Notes: generated by a model from the sequence alone, not told the origin. DNA of 64,000 nt from Planctomycetota bacterium (GCA_029259655.1 JAJDET010000376.1:62001-126000); one strand, 5' to 3'; counted from the stretch's first letter, positions 35,554-44,809 are shown. Program-made: numbers and translations.

Positions 35554-37430
35554 TGCCCACCGACACCCTGATAGATCCCATCGACGCTCTTCAGGCATCT
35601 GAGAACATCGACGTCTTCGAGGTCGGGCAGGTCCCGGATAGCGCCGAGATCGGCGGGAGCCGAGTTCTCAAAGCGATCCTCGTGGCCGGCAAGGTCTCCG
35701 AGCCCCCCGGCTCATCGGGACAGCTCCCCCCAGAGGACGGTGGGAGTCACTTCCAGGGCCTCGACGTCGTCGATCCTCCGTACAACCCGGGCCTCTGGGC
35801 CCTGGTCCCCGAACAGAACACCCGGCTCGGCAGAGCGATCAACACCTGGGCCAGGAACACCGTCGGCCTGGGGTGGCGGATCATCGCGCAGGACCCCGAG
35901 GGGAACGCGGTTGACAAGGAGGAGCTCGAGGCTCAGCCGGGGCTCAAGGAGAAGTTCGAGTCCGAGCGCCGACAGCTCCAGGCCCTGTTCATGTTCCCGA
36001 ACAGGGAGATGCCGTTCACCCGAGTCCTCTTTGACGTGAAGCGAGACGAAGAGGCCACCGGCAACGGCTACCTCGAGGTTGTACGAAACGCCGTGGGCGT
36101 GATCACCGGGCTGTATCACATCCCTTCGCATACCATGCGAGTGCGGAAGAAGGGGCTGGGGTTTGTCCAGCTTCGCGGGCTCAATGCGTCTCCGACCACG
36201 GTCACCTTCTCGGTGTCCGAAGGCGGAACCCCGCAGAGGCGCTACTTCAAGAACTTCGGTGATCCCCGCGTAATCCACCGAATTACAGGCAAGCCCAGCA
36301 ACGGCCGCCTCGGAGTCAAGAAGCGCGCCACCGAGATCATCCACTTCAAGGTCTCCACCGCGAGGTCGCAGCTGTACGGAGCTCCTCGCTACGTGTCGAC
36401 GGCGCCGGCCACCACGGGCAACCGGTTGGCGGCGGAACGCAACGTCAACTTCTTCGACAACGACGCGGTTCCGAGGGGAATCATCTTCGTCACCGGCGGC
36501 AAACTCGACACGCGGTCAGTTGGCCGGATCGAGAAGTTCATCCGGGCCAAGAGTCAGGGCGTGGAGAACTCGGGTCGTCTTCTGGTGCTGCAGCTCGAGT
36601 CCAAGCGCACGGCCATGGGTGAGGAAGGCTCGGCGGCGATGCACTTCCAGCCGCTCACGGTCGGGGTGACCGAAGATGCTTCTTTCCTGTCGTACAGAGC
36701 GGCCAACGACGAAGAGATTCGCGAGGCGTTCGGTCTCGCAGAGAGCTTCTTCCGGACCGACACCGTCAACAGGGCGAGCGCGGAGATCGGCAGGCAGACC
36801 ACGAACGAGCAGGAGTTCGAGCCCGACCGTTTGGAGAAGGAGTTCCTGCTGAACCACACCATCGCCTCCGACCCCAACTGGGAGGGCGGGCCGATGTCGG
36901 TTGCGCGACTCCAGTTCCGCAGACCGCAGATCGCGGACCCCTCGGAAAAGGCGAGGATCAACACACTTTACGCAGGTGCTGGCGGGCTGACCCCCAACGA
37001 CCTGCGCAGAGAGCTCGGCAAGGATCCGTACCCCGATGAGTTCACGTTCGCAGACAAACCTCTGCCATGGGCACTTGCGGAGCTGAAGGCCCAAGTTGTA
37101 GGCTTGAACGGGATCCCAGCGCCTATCCCTGTCCCGGAGACTCCGGGTGAGGCGGGAGGCGGTGGCGATGAGGGGGCCAAGAGCGCGGCTGAGCAGCAGC
37201 GGCGAGCAGCGGCCTTCCTGGCAGAGATGGGTGATCCGCTGGATCACTTCTTCAGAATGGTCGAGGGCGTTCGACAAGAAGTCGTTGCCGACGACCAAGA
37301 TGGCAGGCTGGATAGTCTGCTCAAGGAGGTCAGGGATGACCTCACTTCTCTGCGAACTTTGACGCGCAAGTCGATGGACACGGGCAGAAGTCCCGGCCGA
37401 CGCAATAACGGATCAGGGTTCCGCTACTAA
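35553..37430 (+). CDS. Portal protein
   Basis: 625 residues. N-terminal region contains NPGLWALVPEQNTRLGRAINTWARNTVGLGW; RDEEATGNGYLEVVRN matches portal proteins of the PBSX/SPP1 type, and GRIEKFIRAKSQGVENSGRLLVLQLE belongs to the stem/crown part. The C-terminal 100 residues are Gly/Pro-rich with a heptad-like tail. Forms the dodecameric DNA gate between head and tail. Confidence 0.88.
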   Translation: MPTDTLIDPIDALQASENIDVFEVGQVPDSAEIGGSRVLKAILVAGKVSEPPGSSGQLPPEDGGSHFQGLDVVDPPYNPGLWALVPEQNTRLGRAINTWARNTVGLGWRIIAQDPEGNAVDKEELEAQPGLKEKFESERRQLQALFMFPNREMPFTRVLFDVKRDEEATGNGYLEVVRNAVGVITGLYHIPSHTMRVRKKGLGFVQLRGLNASPTTVTFSVSEGGTPQRRYFKNFGDPRVIHRITGKPSNGRLGVKKRATEIIHFKVSTARSQLYGAPRYVSTAPATTGNRLAAERNVNFFDNDAVPRGIIFVTGGKLDTRSVGRIEKFIRAKSQGVENSGRLLVLQLESKRTAMGEEGSAAMHFQPLTVGVTEDASFLSYRAANDEEIREAFGLAESFFRTDTVNRASAEIGRQTTNEQEFEPDRLEKEFLLNHTIASDPNWEGGPMSVARLQFRRPQIADPSEKARINTLYAGAGGLTPNDLRRELGKDPYPDEFTFADKPLPWALAELKAQVVGLNGIPAPIPVPETPGEAGGGGDEGAKSAAEQQRRAAAFLAEMGDPLDHFFRMVEGVRQEVVADDQDGRLDSLLKEVRDDLTSLRTLTRKSMDTGRSPGRRNNGSGFRY

Positions 37431-37483
37431 CCCGGTCAACGCAACGGCACGCCGATCCAGGGCGATCGGCACGGAGACTCTCG

Positions 37484-39427
37484 ATGGCAGACGTTGCCTT
37501 CGACCTCGACTTCAAGCAAGCGTTCGTCAACAAGGACCGCGGCGGCAAGCTGTGCGTCGTTGGCGTCGCCAGCGATGACCTCCCGGACGCCCAGCGCGAG
37601 CGCGTCACGTCTGGGTGCTTGGAGAAGTGGGCGGGCCAGTGCAGAGAGGGCTTGCCGCTCCTGGACAGTCATTCAGGGACCTTCCCTTTCGGCGTCTCCT
37701 ATGACGGAGTCGTGAAGAAGGGCGGAGAAGGTCAGAGCGAGCTCGAGGTTCATTTCGAGCTCGACCCCGAATACCCGCAAGCGCGGACGCTCTTCGCCGA
37801 GCTGCAGAAGGGCTCGTGCGATAAGCAGATGAGCATCGGGGGAGACCTCAACCTCGAGAACCCCGACTGCGTGAAGTTCGCAGTCCAGGACGACGGCACG
37901 ATCCTCCGTGAGTTGGAGGACGTGGATCTCGAACACATCACCACGACACGCTCGTCACGCGCGGCCAACGAGAGGTCCGGCTTCTCAGCGGCCATCGTGA
38001 AGTCGCTCGACGCCTCTTATCAGCACATGATCAGCCCCCCGACCAAGTCGGAGGTGCAGGCAGGTGCAGCTGACGTGGAGAAGAGCGCCGACGCTCCGGC
38101 CGATGCTCCGGCTGACGCCCTCAGTGCAGTGCTGCACGCCTTTTCGCGCACTGGGGCAGACCCGTGGGACGGGCACTCCCATTTCGCTCGGGTGGATGGC
38201 AACGGCAACGGGATGACCGACGTGGAAGGGTCACCGCCGCACGCCCACACGATCCGCAAGGGCACGGTGATGGCGGTGAAGCTCCTTCCGGAGTACACGT
38301 CGAAGCACCCCGGCGATATCGACGCCGCGACCGAGGGCAGCGGTTTCATGCTGTCCCAGGTGGTCGACGAGGGTGGCGGCGAAGGGTCGTTCTCCATCCA
38401 GAAGACGGACAGCGAGCTCGACGTGATCAAGCCGCTGTCGGGGCACAGCGATCTTTCGATCCCCGAGAAAATCAGACGGCTGCCTGTGGAGAAGCAGAAG
38501 CAGTGGGTGCGGACCTTCAATCGGTCCTTCGCCTCTTGCATTGCGAAACACGGAGCAGGCGTGGAGGCCCCTGGCAGGACGCTCAGGGCCAAGAGCGAGA
38601 GCTTCGCGTTCGCGAGGGCGAACGCCGCCGTCGTCAAAGAGGAGAAGACCATGGATCCTAAGAAGACCGTCGAGACGGCAGGAGGCGGAGCCGCAGTAGC
38701 GGTCGCCGAAGGCTCTTCCGTCAACGAAACCTCGCGGAATGCCGCGCTGGGGGCGGGGTTCCTCGCTGATCTCGGCAAGGCGCTCCTGAAGGACACCACC
38801 GGGGGCGATGACGCGCCCGCCGACACCGCCGCCGACGCGCCTGCCGACGCGGCAGCCGACGCGCCCGCCGACGCCGCCGCCGACACGGCCGCGGACAAGC
38901 CGGCGGTCGATGCCGATGCGGCCGCCGATGCGGGCGACGACGCCAGCACGGGCGACGAGGGCGGCGGTGATGCCGCTGCCGAGGCCGCCGTGACCGCCAT
39001 GAACGCCCTCGCCAAGGCCGGCGTGGCCGATGGCGACAAGGAGGGGGTCCGGCTCGCGGCCGTCCAGCTCCTGAAGGCTTCCGGCGCCGAAGACGTGGGC
39101 GAGTCCTTCCTCTCGGCTGCCGAGCGCGGCGGCACCCTGAAGGCCGAGCTGCTCTCCGAGCTCAAGGAGTTCGCGACGACCCTCGTGAAGGGCCTCGTCG
39201 CCACCGTCGAGAAGGTGGGCGGCGACACCGCAACGATCAACAAGTCCCTGGACGTACTCAACAAGCGGATCGCCCGCGTCGAGGCCGTCGAGGGTGGAGG
39301 TGCCGGAGGAGATCCGGATGACGACAATGACATCGCGAAGACTCGCGCGTCCCAGGGCAAGGACCAGGGATGGGGTGGAATCTTCACCGCAGCGAGAACG
39401 ACGGCCCTGAAGCAAAACCAGGGCTGA
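37484..39427 (+). CDS. Prohead protease fused to scaffold
   Basis: 647 residues. The N-terminal ~190 residues form a prohead-type serine protease with His63 in LLDSHSG and Ser117 in MSIGG. A central region (about 220-260) has GHSHFARVDGNGNG and PHAHTIRKG; IPEKIRRLPVEKQKQWVRTFNRSF (about 325-350) looks like a ChaB-type helical motif. Residues about 440-500 are Asp/Ala repeats (APADAAADAP), and the end is coiled-coil-like. Fusion of protease and scaffold is plausible; the inserted motifs are unusual. Assembly and later self-cleavage in the prohead are inferred. Confidence 0.82.
   Translation: MADVAFDLDFKQAFVNKDRGGKLCVVGVASDDLPDAQRERVTSGCLEKWAGQCREGLPLLDSHSGTFPFGVSYDGVVKKGGEGQSELEVHFELDPEYPQARTLFAELQKGSCDKQMSIGGDLNLENPDCVKFAVQDDGTILRELEDVDLEHITTTRSSRAANERSGFSAAIVKSLDASYQHMISPPTKSEVQAGAADVEKSADAPADAPADALSAVLHAFSRTGADPWDGHSHFARVDGNGNGMTDVEGSPPHAHTIRKGTVMAVKLLPEYTSKHPGDIDAATEGSGFMLSQVVDEGGGEGSFSIQKTDSELDVIKPLSGHSDLSIPEKIRRLPVEKQKQWVRTFNRSFASCIAKHGAGVEAPGRTLRAKSESFAFARANAAVVKEEKTMDPKKTVETAGGGAAVAVAEGSSVNETSRNAALGAGFLADLGKALLKDTTGGDDAPADTAADAPADAAADAPADAAADTAADKPAVDADAAADAGDDASTGDEGGGDAAAEAAVTAMNALAKAGVADGDKEGVRLAAVQLLKASGAEDVGESFLSAAERGGTLKAELLSELKEFATTLVKGLVATVEKVGGDTATINKSLDVLNKRIARVEAVEGGGAGGDPDDDNDIAKTRASQGKDQGWGGIFTAARTTALKQNQG
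38806..38960 (+). repeat. Asp/Ala-coding degenerate tandem repeat
   Basis: Imperfect 12-15 nt repeats of GCCGACGCGCCC type inside the scaffold gene encode a low-complexity APADAAAD chain, likely a flexible acidic linker. Confidence 0.75.
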
Positions 39428-39439
39428 GCTCCCGAAGGT

Positions 39440-39456
39440 GACACCCGCTCAGGTGT
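39440..39456 (+). other. Hairpin in protease-capsid spacer
   Basis: GACACC/GGTGTC with a 5-nt loop between the protease and the capsid gene. It may stabilise the capsid mRNA 5' end; no T-run. Confidence 0.4.
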
Positions 39457-39492
39457 CTGGACCCTGACTCAGCAGATCAAGGAAAAACCGAG

Positions 39493-40836
39493 ATGAATCC
39501 CAACGAGGCGATGGTCGAAAAGACCATTACAACCGGCAACATCTCGACGACGAATGGTGGTCAGCTGACCCCGGCGCAGCAGAGCCGCTTCGTGACCCTC
39601 GTCCGTCGTCATGCCACTCTCCTCCCTCTCGTCCGTTTCATTCGGATGTCGCGGCCGTCGATGGACATCGACAAGCTGCACATCGGTGAACCGCTCACGC
39701 AGGGGGCCAGTGAGAACACCACCACTTCGGACAGCTACGCGCCGAAGTTCAACAAGGTCACCCTGACCGCAGTCAAGGTGCGCACCGACTGGGCGCTCAC
39801 CACCGAGCTGCTCCAGGGCAACATCGAGCAGGACCAGTTCGAAGCGACGTTGATGCGCGGCATCACGGAGCGCATGGCCCACGATCTCGAGCTCATGGCG
39901 GTCCAGGGTGACGACACCCTGACCGGCACCACTCCCCTCCAGAAGCTCCGCAAGGTGCTGGACGGCTGGGACAAGCTCACCGACTCCGCCCACATCATCG
40001 ACGTGGACGGCGGCAACATCTCGAAGGCCGTGTTCTCGGCGATGCTCCGGCAGGTCCCGAAGGAGTTCAAGGGTGATCCCGGCATGCGCTGGTTCATCGG
40101 CTCCGACATCGCGACCGACTGGCTGGACACGCTGGCCGACCGGGCCACGGGTGTCGGCGACGACGCGCTCCGCGGTCAGGGCATCGCCCCGTACGGCAAG
40201 CCCCTGGTCGAGGTCCCGATGATCCCGGACGACAAGGTCATGACCGGCCTCAACGTCCAGACCTCCGCCTACCTCCTCGGTGAGGAGTTCGGGCCCTTCG
40301 AGTTCGACGACTCCGCGAACCTCGATCGCCTGTCGATCAACGTCGACGGCGCCGGTGCCGTCGTGGTGACCTTCATCACCTCGGCCAGCCTCCACACCAC
40401 GCTGGGCGCCACCGAAGTCGCCGAGGCGATCAACACCGCGTACGTCGCCGCTCACGGCGCCTCCTACGCGAACGTCGCCCGTGTCACCAGCGACGGCCGT
40501 GTCCTGCTCGTCTCGCCGACGGTGGGTACGTCCTCCGCGATCGTCGTGGCCGACCCCGACTCCCCGACCAGCACGGTCGACCTGCTCGGCTTCACCGCGA
40601 ACAGCGACGCCGGTCTGGCCGCGGGCTCCGGTGAGGCGGCGGACGGCTCCTTCCTCTGGCTCCTCAACCCCCAGAACCTGATCTGGGCCCTGCTGGACGG
40701 CACCCGTATCTACACGGAGTTCAACCGTCAGGCGGACCGGATCGAGGCCACGATCTTCAATCAGGTCGCGGCTCAGGTCGAGAACCTCAGCGCCATCGTG
40801 AAGGCTGTCAACGTCCGCAAGAAGGCGGCGATGTAG
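39493..40836 (+). CDS. Major capsid protein (HK97 fold) with inserted domain
   Basis: 447 residues. The N-terminal arm and E-loop region (TPAQQSRFVTLVRRHATLLPLVRFIRM) and KFNKVTLTAVKVRTDWALTTELLQGN...MAHDLELMAVQGDDT match HK97-type shells; LNPQNLIWALLDGTRIYTEFNRQADRIEATIF is the P-domain end. Residues about 265-395 contain an extra module (TSASLHTTLGATEVAEAINTAY, VLLVSPTVGTSSAIVV, STVDLLGF) of a type common in baseplate and fibre proteins. It probably projects from the capsid surface. Confidence 0.88.
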   Translation: MNPNEAMVEKTITTGNISTTNGGQLTPAQQSRFVTLVRRHATLLPLVRFIRMSRPSMDIDKLHIGEPLTQGASENTTTSDSYAPKFNKVTLTAVKVRTDWALTTELLQGNIEQDQFEATLMRGITERMAHDLELMAVQGDDTLTGTTPLQKLRKVLDGWDKLTDSAHIIDVDGGNISKAVFSAMLRQVPKEFKGDPGMRWFIGSDIATDWLDTLADRATGVGDDALRGQGIAPYGKPLVEVPMIPDDKVMTGLNVQTSAYLLGEEFGPFEFDDSANLDRLSINVDGAGAVVVTFITSASLHTTLGATEVAEAINTAYVAAHGASYANVARVTSDGRVLLVSPTVGTSSAIVVADPDSPTSTVDLLGFTANSDAGLAAGSGEAADGSFLWLLNPQNLIWALLDGTRIYTEFNRQADRIEATIFNQVAAQVENLSAIVKAVNVRKKAAM

Positions 40837-40864
40837 CAGCGGCCCGTCAGTGACATGACCTTGA

Positions 40865-40890
40865 GGGCCCCGGCACCCGTGCTGGGGCCC
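40865..40890 (+). terminator. Strong hairpin after the capsid gene
   Basis: A 12-bp GC stem (40865-40876 with 40879-40890) followed by TTCC. It probably attenuates transcription so that capsid mRNA exceeds that of the tail genes. Confidence 0.65.
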
Positions 40891-40915
40891 TTCCAACAAC
40901 TGGGAGGATTTCCCG

Positions 40916-41602
40916 ATGCCGGCGACAGCAGCAGTAGAGACAGGAACCCACACGAGGTACTTCGTACTCTCGACAGCGAGGACGTACTCCTACAGGTTCA
41001 ACTCCGTGGGCCGGGTCACGTTCCGCCAGGGGTACATCTACCCCACGGACATGCCCGACGTCGCGGACATCCTCTCGAGAACGCCGGACTTCACCGAGAC
41101 CGACGCCGAAGGCCGCGAGCTCCTGACCATGGAAGGGGCTGGCCCGTCGGGCAAGGCGATGAGCTACACGAAGATGGGAGATGCCCTGTCCGACGTGCCT
41201 GCGGAGATCCGCGAGCAGGTGCGGAAGGAGATCTCTCCCATTCCGAAAGGGCAGCGGCGCGCTGACAAGCCGGAGAGTGCCGTCAATCGCCCCGTCAGCG
41301 GCGAGGAGGTTCCGGACGCCGGGCGGCCGATGACCGAGAGGGAGCAGGAGCAAGCCGCGGATGCACAGACGCGCACCGACGAGCTCCGTGCGGGCCTGTC
41401 GGGCGACAGGCCCGAAGAAGCGGCCGCCGACGCCGGCTCCGAAGTCGAGACCGAAGAGGTGGCCGCCAACGCCGACGCCAACGCCGAAGTCGAGACCGAA
41501 GAGAAGTCCGAAGCGATCGACCCCCCGCCCGCCGCAGCGCCGAAGAAGGACCCCAAGAAGGCCAAGAAGGCCAAGAAGCCCCGTAGGAACAGGTCCAAGT
41601 AG
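40916..41602 (+). CDS. Hypothetical virion-assembly protein
   Basis: 228 residues. The first ~100 residues are folded-looking (TRYFVLSTARTYSYRFNSVGRVTFRQGYIYPTDMPDVADIL). The rest is disordered: acidic Ala/Glu repeats (EVETEEVAANADANAEVETEE) and a Lys/Arg-rich end (KKDPKKAKKAKKPRRNRSK). Its position between capsid and head-tail connector suggests head completion or DNA contact. Confidence 0.6.
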   Translation: MPATAAVETGTHTRYFVLSTARTYSYRFNSVGRVTFRQGYIYPTDMPDVADILSRTPDFTETDAEGRELLTMEGAGPSGKAMSYTKMGDALSDVPAEIREQVRKEISPIPKGQRRADKPESAVNRPVSGEEVPDAGRPMTEREQEQAADAQTRTDELRAGLSGDRPEEAAADAGSEVETEEVAANADANAEVETEEKSEAIDPPPAAAPKKDPKKAKKAKKPRRNRSK

Positions 41603-41616
41603 AGAAGCCTTGAGGC

Positions 41617-42609
41617 ATGACGCTGTCGTTCTATGAAGACCCTCGAGCCCGACACGTTTTCGCGTACGCCACGGTGGACCGAGTGCGTGAGGAGGGCATC
41701 TCCGCGCCAGTCATGGCAGCTGAGAAGGTCTTGGAACGGCTGCGCGCCGTCGGCGAGATCATCAACCGGGTCACGACCCAGTTCTTCCTCCCCGTAGAAG
41801 GCACCGAGCGCGTCAGCGTCGACCCCCGCGACGCGTGCATCCACCTCGACAACCAGGACAAGATCCTGGCGGTGAGGTCCGTCAAGGTCGCAGACTCCGC
41901 GGGCGCGCTCACCTCGATCGCCGCCAACCGTTACCGCATCGACGACCGCTACATCCACATGACGCAGCCGCGGTTCGGCACGGGGATCGAAGACAAGATT
42001 GCGGCGATCGAGTTCGGCGACGACGGGTCGAGATTCCCTCCTGGCACGCGACACATCCTGGTTGACGGTGCCTTCGGGTGGCAGGAAGAGCGGCCCCATT
42101 CGGATGACGGGACTCAGAGGTTCATCTCCACCACGACGACTGCCAGTTTGACAGATGGCGCGGAGTTGGTTCCGGTCGCGGACTCGTCCAAGTTCAGGGT
42201 GGGCGATGCGCTCATCATCCGTCAGGGTGACAACCCCCTGACGCCGGGGTGTCACGCAATCGTGACCAAGATCGTGGACGCCACCAGTCTGACCGTCGAC
42301 CCCCTTCGGATCGTGGCTCGAGGCGTGACGATCGCGTCAGGCTCGACCGTGATCTCGTATGGGCGCGTTCCGAGAGAGGTGGAGCTCGCCGCGATCATCT
42401 TGGTGAACAGATTCCGCTACGGCGTGGCTACTGCGCAGGCTGCATCCGCTGCCGTGCAGAGTAGAATCAGGGCGGAGATGACCGACAACTACCAGTACAC
42501 TCTGGAGCCGCGGGGAGCCGCGGCCCAGTTCAGTAACTCCACCGGAGATCTGGAGGCGGACCGGCTCTTGAGCCAGTTCCATGCGCCTCCGTACGTAGGA
42601 GGGGTTTGA
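41617..42609 (+). CDS. Head-tail connector-like protein
   Basis: 330 residues. The N-terminal helix pair (AEKVLERLRAVGEIINRVTTQFFLPVEGTERVSV) and the C-terminal RVPREVELAAIILVNRFRYG fit gp6/gp15-type adaptor proteins. In between a beta-rich insert (about 160-240: TTTTASLTDGAELVPVADSSKFRVGDALIIRQ) is added. Likely ring that joins portal to tail. Confidence 0.65.
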   Translation: MTLSFYEDPRARHVFAYATVDRVREEGISAPVMAAEKVLERLRAVGEIINRVTTQFFLPVEGTERVSVDPRDACIHLDNQDKILAVRSVKVADSAGALTSIAANRYRIDDRYIHMTQPRFGTGIEDKIAAIEFGDDGSRFPPGTRHILVDGAFGWQEERPHSDDGTQRFISTTTTASLTDGAELVPVADSSKFRVGDALIIRQGDNPLTPGCHAIVTKIVDATSLTVDPLRIVARGVTIASGSTVISYGRVPREVELAAIILVNRFRYGVATAQAASAAVQSRIRAEMTDNYQYTLEPRGAAAQFSNSTGDLEADRLLSQFHAPPYVGGV

Positions 42610-42627
42610 CCCCAAGGAGGAAGCCTC

Positions 42628-42987
42628 ATGGCTACCAACATCGCACCGAAGCTCAGCGGCAGACTCCAGCACGGCGTCGGACTCGGCCTCACCGGCATGG
42701 GCGAGGCCGGCGCGGGAATGGCCAACGTTCCCGTCCGCCGGCTGCTGCAGTCGATCAAGCAGATCGTCGTCGAGGGCGCGGGCGCAAACGCTGCCCTGGT
42801 CGCGGCCGGCATGGAGATCGGTGACATCATCATCGGTGTTCAGGGCATCAACGTCCAGTCGGTCTCGCCGGCAGCGGACGTCGTGGATCGCACGGCCACG
42901 TGCGACGTCACGGGCCTGGACACGCTCCGCTGCACGGCGAACACCGAAGGCGAGTTCCTGACCGTCACGTTCTGGGACCTCACGTAG
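42628..42987 (+). CDS. Small head or neck protein
   Basis: 119 residues starting MATNIAPKLSGRLQHG; Gly/Ala-rich N-terminus followed by a short beta domain (GDIIIGVQGINVQSVSPAADVVDRTATCDVTGLDTL). The pattern (an 'ASV/GDxIxxV...TCxxT...TLRC..NTxGxxLxVxWxD' domain) recalls small decoration or lid proteins. AGGAGG upstream. Confidence 0.6.
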   Translation: MATNIAPKLSGRLQHGVGLGLTGMGEAGAGMANVPVRRLLQSIKQIVVEGAGANAALVAAGMEIGDIIIGVQGINVQSVSPAADVVDRTATCDVTGLDTLRCTANTEGEFLTVTFWDLT

Positions 42988-42997
42988 TCCCAGAGCT

Positions 42998-43408
42998 GTG
43001 TCTCAGCCCTGGGTGATGAACCCGGTCGACATCGTCGTCGACCAGAGGGACTCGTCTTCCTCGGGCACCGTTGTTGATGACGTGTTCGATGAGCCGATCA
43101 CGACGGTGGCGAGGCAGGGTCCGATCACTATTTCCGGTCAGGTGAACTACGGCACCGGAGCGAACGAGCGGCTCCAGCGATCGCGGACAGGGGACATCGG
43201 CGACTCTCGAGGTCATTTCGTCTTCAGGAAGACGGATCTCGATGAGGCGTCGGTGGTCTTGAAGAAGGGGGACATCGTCACCTCAGTTGCGGGCGTGGCC
43301 GTGAGTCTCGAGATCATCCAGATCCGACATCAGTGCCCCCTCAAGGGGGTCTTTCTCACGACGGTTGTCGAGTTCCGCGATCGGTCGGAAGTCCGGGCGT
43401 CGACCTGA
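42998..43408 (+). CDS. Head-tail completion protein candidate
   Basis: 136 residues from GTG 42998, or 130 from ATG 43016. Mostly beta (ITISGQVNYGTG, HFVFRKTDLDEASVVLKKGDIV, LKGVFLTTVVEFRDR). Its size, position after the connector and predicted fold are compatible with a stopper or tail terminator. No signature motif seen. Confidence 0.55.
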   Translation: MSQPWVMNPVDIVVDQRDSSSSGTVVDDVFDEPITTVARQGPITISGQVNYGTGANERLQRSRTGDIGDSRGHFVFRKTDLDEASVVLKKGDIVTSVAGVAVSLEIIQIRHQCPLKGVFLTTVVEFRDRSEVRAST

Positions 43409-43425
43409 GCTCAGGAGGGTAGACC

Positions 43426-43851
43426 ATGCACACCTTTCTCGATCCAGGCCTCTCCCACTCAGCCCGGGTGTTGGTCGGGGCGATGGCCGGATCGCCGGTC
43501 CTTGACCTGCAGACAATCCTGCGCCCGCCGTGGAACTTCCTGCTGTTCTCTTCGGACGCAGGGGCCGCGGCGATCGACTTCCACATGACCTTCGACGGCA
43601 CCGACCCGGTGGACCCGACCGCGGTGGCCGCCAGTACGATGGTCCCCGGCGTCATGTTCAAGGTCACCGGGCTCACGCGCTTCCCGCTCCTGTTCTCGAA
43701 GCCGGTGACCACCCCGGTGAAGATCAGAGCTGTGGGTACGGCCTCGTTCAATGTCTGGATCCTTCACGGGAACGTCGAGACGTCGCAGCACGACGTCCAG
43801 CCGGTCCCTGGCGCCCGCGTCCGTGGCGGTGCTGTTGGGGGTTCAGCATGA
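43426..43851 (+). CDS. Beta-rich virion protein, copy 1 of tandem pair
   Basis: 141 residues; GGAGGGT precedes the ATG. The order DPGLSHSARVLV...LDLQTILRPPWNFLLFSS...FDGTDPVDPTAVAASTMVPGV...PVTTPVKIRAVG matches that of the next gene, so the two are paralogues. Probably an Ig-like or jelly-roll decoration or neck protein. Ends in an ATGA overlap with the next gene. Confidence 0.6.
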   Translation: MHTFLDPGLSHSARVLVGAMAGSPVLDLQTILRPPWNFLLFSSDAGAAAIDFHMTFDGTDPVDPTAVAASTMVPGVMFKVTGLTRFPLLFSKPVTTPVKIRAVGTASFNVWILHGNVETSQHDVQPVPGARVRGGAVGGSA

Positions 43852-44267
43852 TGGGCGGCGTAGCTCCTACGTCCCCGATCTTCCTCCACCCGGGGTTCTT
43901 CCACTCGACCCGTGTGCTCGCGGCGGTGCTGGACGGCACCTTCGATCTGCAGACTGTAGTCAGAGACCCGTGGAACGTCATGATCATCCACGCCGACGGG
44001 GTCGTCAGCGGCGAGGTCCACATCCGTTTCGACGGCACGAACGCGACGCTGCCGAGCTCACTCACAGCGTCCACCGCGGTCCCGGGAATCGTGTCGGACG
44101 TCTCTCACCTGGACCCGATCGTCCTGGTGCACGAGCATCCGGTCAGGACCCCGGTGATGATCGCGCTCGAGGGTGCGCCGGCGTACCTCATGATCTCGGC
44201 GGGGCTGGCCGAAACGTCGCAGCTCCATGAATGGGGAGTTCCGGTCACCCGGGTTCCCGGAGGGTAG
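43848..44267 (+). CDS. Beta-rich virion protein, copy 2 of tandem pair
   Basis: 139 residues. HPGFFHSTRVLAAVLDGTFDLQTVVRDPWNVMIIHA...FDGTNATLPSSLTASTAVPGI...PVRTPVMIALEG and a shared ETSQ near the end align with the preceding protein. A diverged duplicate that may form a heteromeric shell or collar component. Confidence 0.6.
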   Translation: MMGGVAPTSPIFLHPGFFHSTRVLAAVLDGTFDLQTVVRDPWNVMIIHADGVVSGEVHIRFDGTNATLPSSLTASTAVPGIVSDVSHLDPIVLVHEHPVRTPVMIALEGAPAYLMISAGLAETSQLHEWGVPVTRVPGG

Positions 44268-44272
44268 GCGGC

Positions 44273-44809
44273 ATGGCCAAGCCGCTGTGGGGCATGGAGC
44301 TCACCACCTCTTGGGTGAGAGCCGTGAAGAGGTGGATGGCGCTGCCCGTGCTGGCCCCCACCATCCAAAAGCGCGTGCTGTTCCGCATCGCGCGCATTGC
44401 AGGTCCTGCACTCCAGAAGAAGATCCGCGCCGGCGGAGACCCGACCAGGGCCTTGAGCCCCCTGACCATCTCACTGAAGGGGTCCGGGATACCGCTCGTC
44501 GACTCGGGAAGGCTGCTGGCCGGTGCGGCAGTGTCTGTCGACGGCGAGGGGGTGACGCTGGGCTGGCCGAATGACCCCGAGGCGGGACGCGTCGCGGGTA
44601 TCATGGAGTCGGGTGTCTTCACCAAGGTTACGCCCGCGATGCGCAGGCTGTTCGCGGCGCGCGGAGTTCCCTTGAGGAAGACCACGGTCGTTCTTGTGGT
44701 CCCGCCGCGGCCTATACTGGGTCCCGCGGTGGACGAAGTTCTGGAGGCCATTCCCCAGATCACCGAGGAAGAGACTGATCGTCTTCTGAGAAGAGTGGGT
44801 CTGCTCTGA
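44273..44809 (+). CDS. Tail-completion/virion-morphogenesis protein
   Basis: 178 residues from ATG 44273. Basic, helical N-terminal region (WVRAVKRWMALPVLAPTIQKRVLFRIARIAGPALQKKIRAGG) and the LVDSGRLLAGAAVSVDGEGVTLGW motif characteristic of tail-completion (gpS/neck) proteins. Overlaps the next gene by 1 nt (TGATG). Confidence 0.65.
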   Translation: MAKPLWGMELTTSWVRAVKRWMALPVLAPTIQKRVLFRIARIAGPALQKKIRAGGDPTRALSPLTISLKGSGIPLVDSGRLLAGAAVSVDGEGVTLGWPNDPEAGRVAGIMESGVFTKVTPAMRRLFAARGVPLRKTTVVLVVPPRPILGPAVDEVLEAIPQITEEETDRLLRRVGLL

